In this document: piece by piece, positions 60,323-64,000 of the stretch
How the letters are laid out: the number at the start of each line of letters is the position of its first letter
How positions within the stretch are numbered: position 1 is the first letter of the stretch
NCBI RefSeq assembly: GCF_028596025.1
Contig: NZ_CP117167.1
Coordinates: 5,456,001 to 5,520,000 of the forward strand
Direction of reading: 5' to 3'
Source: Mucilaginibacter jinjuensis
GTDB taxonomy: Bacteria > Bacteroidota > Bacteroidia > Sphingobacteriales > Sphingobacteriaceae
DNA length: 64,000 nucleotides
The notes under the pieces: generated by a model
What the model saw: the letters and a program-made list of their open reading frames with translations, nothing else
What the model was told of the DNA's origin: nothing
The model's database searches: none
Translations under genes and position numbers: made by a program

Positions 60323-60559
60323 AAAGGCGAAGCCTTTTACAGCCCCGCCTTCATTCAATCACACTCATCAATCAATAGTCAGTATCTTATTTTACTATCA
60401 TAGCTCTTATATATTAATAGATTATTTTTTATCCAATTAGTTTAATTCGATTGAAAATATTTAGGAGACAAGCCGTTTACAAGCTTGAGTGATAGTTGCC
60501 GGAGATAAATTATGCTTCTGCATTTGATAACAAATGTTATCGTGCGGGGGCTGCGGCCA
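60321..60559. other. Gene-free AT-rich stretch with a terminator-like hairpin on the minus strand
   Basis: The 318 bp from 60273 to 60590 hold no credible protein gene. On the minus strand AAGGC-TTC-GCCTT followed by TTTTTT (about 60321-60337) looks like an intrinsic terminator. Nothing known is transcribed into it, so a small RNA between about 60340 and 60590 is possible but unsupported. Confidence 0.35.
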
Positions 60560-60586
60560 TTCTAATTTTGTATTAACAAATTAGAA
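60560..60586 (+). promoter_or_regulatory. Palindrome overlapping the -7 element of the oxidoreductase gene
   Basis: The arms TTCTAATTT (60560-60568) and AAATTAGAA (60578-60586) surround the exact -7 TAATTTTG (60563-60570), 20 bp before the ATG at 60591. This is a likely operator; the cognate regulator is not adjacent. Confidence 0.6.
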
Positions 60587-60590
60587 GAAA

Positions 60591-61562
60591 ATGAAAGCAG
60601 CAGTAATATATCAAAAAGGCGAATTGCCTCAATATGTTGATTTTGCCGAACCAACTATCCAAAACGATGATGAAGTATTGGTGAGTGTAAAAGCAGTAGC
60701 CATTAAACATTTCGATAAAGGGCGTGCAAATGGCAGCCACTATTCGAGTGATGCACCGCAACAGAGCGGCCGCGTAATTGGCGGCGATGGCGTTTGCCTG
60801 CTCGATGACGATACCCGGGTTTACGGCATGGGTGTAAGTGGCATGCTGGCCGAAAAGGCAACCATTTATAAAAGCCGCATAGTACCCATACCTGCCACAC
60901 TGGATGATGCCACAGCGGCAGCCTTACCCAATGCTGTAATTGGTTCGGCAATGGGTTTTAAGTTTAAGGCCGATATTCAGCCGGGTGATGTGGTGCTTAT
61001 TAATGGCGCTACCGGCTTTACCGGACGGGTAGCCGTGCAAATTGCCAAACATTACGGCGCCGGTAAAGTAATAGTAACCGGCAGAAACCAGCAATCGCTC
61101 GATGATTTGCTGACGCTTGGGGCCGATGAAGCAATTTCTGTACTGCAGGATGACGAAGCATTTAAGGCGCAGATCAACGCCATCCATACCCAAACGCCCA
61201 TCGATGTAATTATGGATTACCTGTGGGGCCACACTGCCGAAATGATACTGGCCTGCATTAAAGGCGATGGTTCATTTACCAACAGGATAAGATATGTATC
61301 AGTAGGTGCTATGGCAGGTGATTCGATCCAGCTATCAGCTGCCAACCTGCGCAGCGTTGATCTGCAGCTAAGCGGCTCGGGATTGGGTGCCTGGTCTAAG
61401 AAACAGGTCGGTCAGTTCTTCACAGAAATCCTCCCCGAAATGTTTGAATTAGCGGCAAAAGGCAAACTGCAAGTAGAAACTATCAATGTTAAACTCGAGG
61501 ATATTGCCGAACTCTGGGATCTCGATGTAGACGGAGGCAAACGCCTCGTTGTAACTATCTAA
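60591..61562 (+). CDS. Quinone-oxidoreductase-like MDR family enzyme
   Basis: This 323-residue medium-chain dehydrogenase/reductase has the coenzyme motif INGATGFTGRVAVQIAKHYGAGKVIVTGR at about residues 137-165. The N-terminal catalytic part lacks the zinc-binding Cys/His set, so it belongs to the non-zinc NADPH:quinone reductase group. It acts on quinones or small carbonyls. It is divergent from tRNA-Ser and followed by a terminator. Confidence 0.92.
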   Translation: MKAAVIYQKGELPQYVDFAEPTIQNDDEVLVSVKAVAIKHFDKGRANGSHYSSDAPQQSGRVIGGDGVCLLDDDTRVYGMGVSGMLAEKATIYKSRIVPIPATLDDATAAALPNAVIGSAMGFKFKADIQPGDVVLINGATGFTGRVAVQIAKHYGAGKVIVTGRNQQSLDDLLTLGADEAISVLQDDEAFKAQINAIHTQTPIDVIMDYLWGHTAEMILACIKGDGSFTNRIRYVSVGAMAGDSIQLSAANLRSVDLQLSGSGLGAWSKKQVGQFFTEILPEMFELAAKGKLQVETINVKLEDIAELWDLDVDGGKRLVVTI

Positions 61563-61565
61563 AAT

Positions 61566-61600
61566 AAAAACGCCGCCCAAATAATGAGCGGCGTTTTATT
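61566..61600 (+). terminator. Terminator of the oxidoreductase gene
   Basis: AAAAACGCCGC (61566-61576) pairs with GCGGCGTTTT (61588-61597), followed by ATTTTAT. Confidence 0.8.
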
Positions 61601-61617
61601 TTATCCTTTATCTTTTC

Positions 61618-61680
61618 CCAAAAAGTCCTTTTCCAAAAAGTCCTTAATCCAAAAGTCTTTTTTTTTGTCCAAAAGTCCTT
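61618..61680. repeat. Four direct repeats of CCAAAAAGTCCTT
   Basis: Copies begin at 61618, 61633, 61649 and 61669, with the third and fourth slightly degenerate. They lie between the terminator and the transglutaminase stop. Confidence 0.7.
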
Positions 61681-61689
61681 CCTCCCAAG

Positions 61690-62679
61690 CTACTGCTGTT
61701 GTTGCTGCTGCTGTTGGATCATCTCCATATAGCGCTGGTAGCTGTTTTTAGAAGTATCGCTACTGTTCCCTGCAAATAAGCCGGGCTTTGTTACACGGTC
61801 TACAAACTGATCGATAGCTGGTTCAGGCTCATGGTCCTGGTAACCTACGGATACGGCAACCTCCAAATGATGGCCCGATGAACCTTTGTAAACCCCTTTC
61901 ACCGGCGAGCAATCCAGGAAGTTACGGCCTACGGCCAGGCGCACGTGGGTTTCATTGGCCACACAGTTATTGGTAGGATCTAAACCCAGCCAGCCATAGT
62001 TAGGGATGTAGGCTTCGGCCCAGGCATGGGTTGCGCCTTCGCCACGCATACCGCTGTGGTTAGGGCAAATGTAGCCGCTCACATACCGGGCAGGGATATT
62101 TACCAGGCGAAGCATCTGCGTAAGCATGTGTGCAAAATCCTGGCAAACGCCGGCTTTCAGTTTCCAGATCTCATCCAGTTTCGATTCAACCGTGGTTACA
62201 CCTTTTATGTATTCGAAATTTTTATACACATACTGGCAAAAGCGCAGGGCTATCTGGTAAGGGGTGTCATCTTTACCTTTTTCAACAGCTACAATGGCTT
62301 GCAGTTCGGGCAGGCCGTCAAAATATTCGTGCTTTAAAAAATCGATATAGGGTACGGTGTACTGCAAACTGGTAAGCGTTTCCCATTGTTGTGCCGGGAA
62401 AATATCATCAACCGGCAAGGCCTTGTGATGCGTATTAACCACCAGTTGCGAGTTAATGATCATCTGGTTGTGCGGTACTGAATAAGTAAAGCTGCCCACC
62501 TCGTTACCGTAATAATCGATATGCGTATCCACAATGGGGTTGCCCGAAATCTGCAGATCGTGCTTTAATACATTCTGGCAAACATCCACTATCGGGAACA
62601 GGATAATCTGGTTGGCGCTATCGCGCACCGCGCCATCGTAAGTATAACGGGTAATATGTTGAATTTTAAATTCTGGCAT
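61690..62679 (-). CDS. Transglutaminase-like protein
   Basis: This 329-residue protein has an N-terminal bacterial transglutaminase-like domain (HITRYTYDGAVRDSANQIILFP, about 8-30). The papain-like triad is Cys179 (LKAGVCQDFAH), His218 (GATHAWAEAYI) and Asp234 (GLDPTNN). The C-terminus ends in a run of eight Gln. It is the third gene of the ATP-grasp/alpha-E/transglutaminase set, 29 bp after the alpha-E gene. The set is conserved across bacteria and is thought to modify a peptide or glutathione-like molecule, but the product is not known. Confidence 0.93.
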   Translation of the reverse strand: MPEFKIQHITRYTYDGAVRDSANQIILFPIVDVCQNVLKHDLQISGNPIVDTHIDYYGNEVGSFTYSVPHNQMIINSQLVVNTHHKALPVDDIFPAQQWETLTSLQYTVPYIDFLKHEYFDGLPELQAIVAVEKGKDDTPYQIALRFCQYVYKNFEYIKGVTTVESKLDEIWKLKAGVCQDFAHMLTQMLRLVNIPARYVSGYICPNHSGMRGEGATHAWAEAYIPNYGWLGLDPTNNCVANETHVRLAVGRNFLDCSPVKGVYKGSSGHHLEVAVSVGYQDHEPEPAIDQFVDRVTKPGLFAGNSSDTSKNSYQRYMEMIQQQQQQQQ

Positions 62680-62708
62680 GGCTCAAATATTTTAATGCTT
62701 TTGGTTGA

Positions 62709-63644
62709 TCAGGAATTGGCGAAATAACGCTCGTTCAACAAGTTCCCGATCTGGTAAAGCTGATCTTTCAATTGGGTTAAATACAGGTGCAGGCCATCAT
62801 TCTGGATGCCTTTTACCGAACTGTATTTGATATGGCTCTGTAACTTGCCAATAAAGAATGACAGCTCCTGGTAATCGGTCATGCTGCTGTCCAGTTTCAA
62901 ACGGTCGAAATACCGCTGGATGTTGTTTACCGAATAAATAACCGAACGCGGAAAATCATTGTTTAAAATTACCTGTTCCAGAACATTGTGGGCTTCAAGG
63001 CCATCACGATAGGTTTTCAGATAAAGCTCATAGCCGCCCAGTGATTGTAATAAATGCTTCCAGTAGGTAGTATCGGTCAGCAAATCGGGATTGTTGTTGA
63101 TCGATCCAAACTTAATATCCAAAATATCTATCGACTGGATGGCCCGCTCCAGGTACTTACCGATATTCATAAAACTGCGGCCGGGGCCGCGCTCCATGGT
63201 TACTTCGGCAGTACCGTAGTAGAGCATCACCTGTTTAATCAGCACATCGAGCACGCTAATGGGGTCATCCTTTCTTAGTTTCGATGCCAAGCTGCTGTCT
63301 TTTACACAGTGATAATACTCATTAAGGCATTGCCATAAATCGGTATTAATGTGTTCCTGCACGCCACGTGCATTCTCGCGGCTGTGGGTAATAATGCTGA
63401 TGATCGAGTTCGGGTTAGTTTTATCCGTCACCATAAAATTAATTACGGTACGGCTCTCGTTGTTTAAACGCGCCATAACTTCTTCATCATACCCTGCAAA
63501 AATACGTACCACAGGCTCCCAGGTAAAACCCTGTATAGCATCCTGCGATGAAGCATAATTAATTTTCAGCATTCTTAAAATACCGTCGCTACGCTCTATG
63601 TATCTGCTTAACCAATAAAAACTTGCTGCTACTCTGCTTAACAT
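62709..63644 (-). CDS. Alpha-E domain (DUF403) protein
   Basis: This 311-residue all-helical protein begins MLSRVAASFYWLSRYIERSDGILRML, the signature of the alpha-E family. Other conserved stretches are ARGVQEHINTDLWQCLNEYYH, GPGRSFMNIGKYLERAIQSIDIL and YELYLKTYRDGLEAHNVLEQVILN. It is nearly always next to the circularly permuted ATP-grasp protein and a transglutaminase, as here. No enzymatic role is established. Confidence 0.94.
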   Translation of the reverse strand: MLSRVAASFYWLSRYIERSDGILRMLKINYASSQDAIQGFTWEPVVRIFAGYDEEVMARLNNESRTVINFMVTDKTNPNSIISIITHSRENARGVQEHINTDLWQCLNEYYHCVKDSSLASKLRKDDPISVLDVLIKQVMLYYGTAEVTMERGPGRSFMNIGKYLERAIQSIDILDIKFGSINNNPDLLTDTTYWKHLLQSLGGYELYLKTYRDGLEAHNVLEQVILNNDFPRSVIYSVNNIQRYFDRLKLDSSMTDYQELSFFIGKLQSHIKYSSVKGIQNDGLHLYLTQLKDQLYQIGNLLNERYFANS

Positions 63645-63766
63645 CTTCTATATTTCGGAATTGGGATTTTCGATTTCGGATTTATTTACCGACTATTTTT
63701 TGTCTGGATTGGGATTCTACGCCCATTGTCTTGGTTCTTGATTCTCGACTCTTGGCTCTCTTTTTC

Positions 63767-64000
63767 CTATGTCAGCACCCAGGTATCCTTACTCCCCCCA
63801 CCCTGCGAACTGTTTACCACCAGCGAACCTTCTTTTAGCGCTACGCGGGTCAGGCCGCCGGGTACAATTTCAATACCATCCGGGCCGCAAAGGGCATAAG
63901 GGCGCAAGTCGATCCGCCTTGGGCGCAATGCGCCCTGGATATAACATGGTGCGGCTGATAGGCTGATGGTTGGCTGCGCAATAAAATCGCGGGGCTCTTT
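63767..64000 (-). CDS. Circularly permuted ATP-grasp protein (C-terminal part, cut by window)
   Basis: The reverse strand translates without a stop from the window edge to a TAG at 63767-63769. Its last 77 residues include [51 protein letters not shown] and the end GSKDTWVLT, which match the C-terminus of circularly permuted type 2 ATP-grasp proteins. These are expected to ligate a carboxylate and an amine using ATP. It is the first gene of the alpha-E/transglutaminase set. Confidence 0.93.
   Translation of the reverse strand, partial: KEPRDFIAQPTISLSAAPCYIQGALRPRRIDLRPYALCGPDGIEIVPGGLTRVALKEGSLVVNSSQGGGSKDTWVLT

Noticed and set aside
60124-60358. Frames of 63 and 70 codons on both strands over the tRNA
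   Set aside because: The region is tRNA-Ser and its flanking palindrome, not protein-coding.

Overview
The window looks like chromosomal DNA of a Bacteroidota bacterium, most likely a Sphingobacteriaceae member (Mucilaginibacter/Pedobacter-like). The evidence is the protein families present (DUF1599 plus BT_3928-type DoxX, GH3-like protein, DUF6428 arsenic operon, YceI, GbsR, FixL/REC-CRP signalling), recurrent promoters of the TTTG-N18-22-TAnnTTTG type, little sign of Shine-Dalgarno use, and many short palindromic repeats between genes. The genus is inferred from general resemblance only.

Layout. 1-8600: housekeeping genes (folP, lptB, recJ) mixed with an acyltransferase, a GH3-like protein and an MBL hydrolase. 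8600-10570: repeats, then an arsenic operon arsR / DUF6428 / an unlisted 41-codon ORF / arsC, with two matching ArsR operators. 10600-19520: response regulator, YceI, trehalase, gcvP, pdxJ, a deacetylase-like protein and an SMP-30 protein. 20234-21724: an intact IS4-type element with 17-bp perfect ends and a 9-bp target duplication, inserted into an older palindromic repeat. 25139-28568: a sulfur-related set (LysR, split YeeE/YedE transporter, OsmC, YeiH). 28640-37810: a TPR/HExxH protein, a fasciclin protein, an uncharacterised Cys-rich 596-residue protein, a stand-alone catalytic domain of a D-lactate dehydrogenase with a Cys tail, and a FixL-like haem-PAS kinase coupled to a receiver-CRP fusion regulator. 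37928-38517: tandem 277-bp repeats, next to an orphan PD-(D/E)xK nuclease. 39460-41394: a GntR/FadR regulator and MFS exporter sharing an operator. 41855-51226: a PAS kinase, a large unknown secreted protein, an S51 peptidase and a TolC/RND/HlyD efflux operon. 53556-57220: a GbsR-controlled membrane-lipid operon (DCC thiol oxidoreductase, membrane protein, wax-synthase-like MBOAT, desaturase). 57372-58674: VOC protein and an ArsR-SRPBCC pair. 58840-60272: tRNA-Ser(GGA), a near-perfect 38-nt palindrome touching the tRNA 3' end, then a polynucleotide-kinase-like and a Thg1-like gene, which together look like an RNA-repair module. 61690-64000: transglutaminase, alpha-E and circularly permuted ATP-grasp proteins (the last cut by the window end).

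Strongest candidates for new biology: the tRNA-Ser/palindrome/PNK/Thg1 locus; the GbsR-DCC-MBOAT-desaturase operon with duplicated 33-bp operators and a probably leaderless regulator mRNA; and the predicted oxygen-sensing FixL/REC-CRP pair beside the Cys-tailed LDH catalytic domain and the Cys-rich 596-residue protein. No CRISPR array, prophage or rRNA operon was seen.
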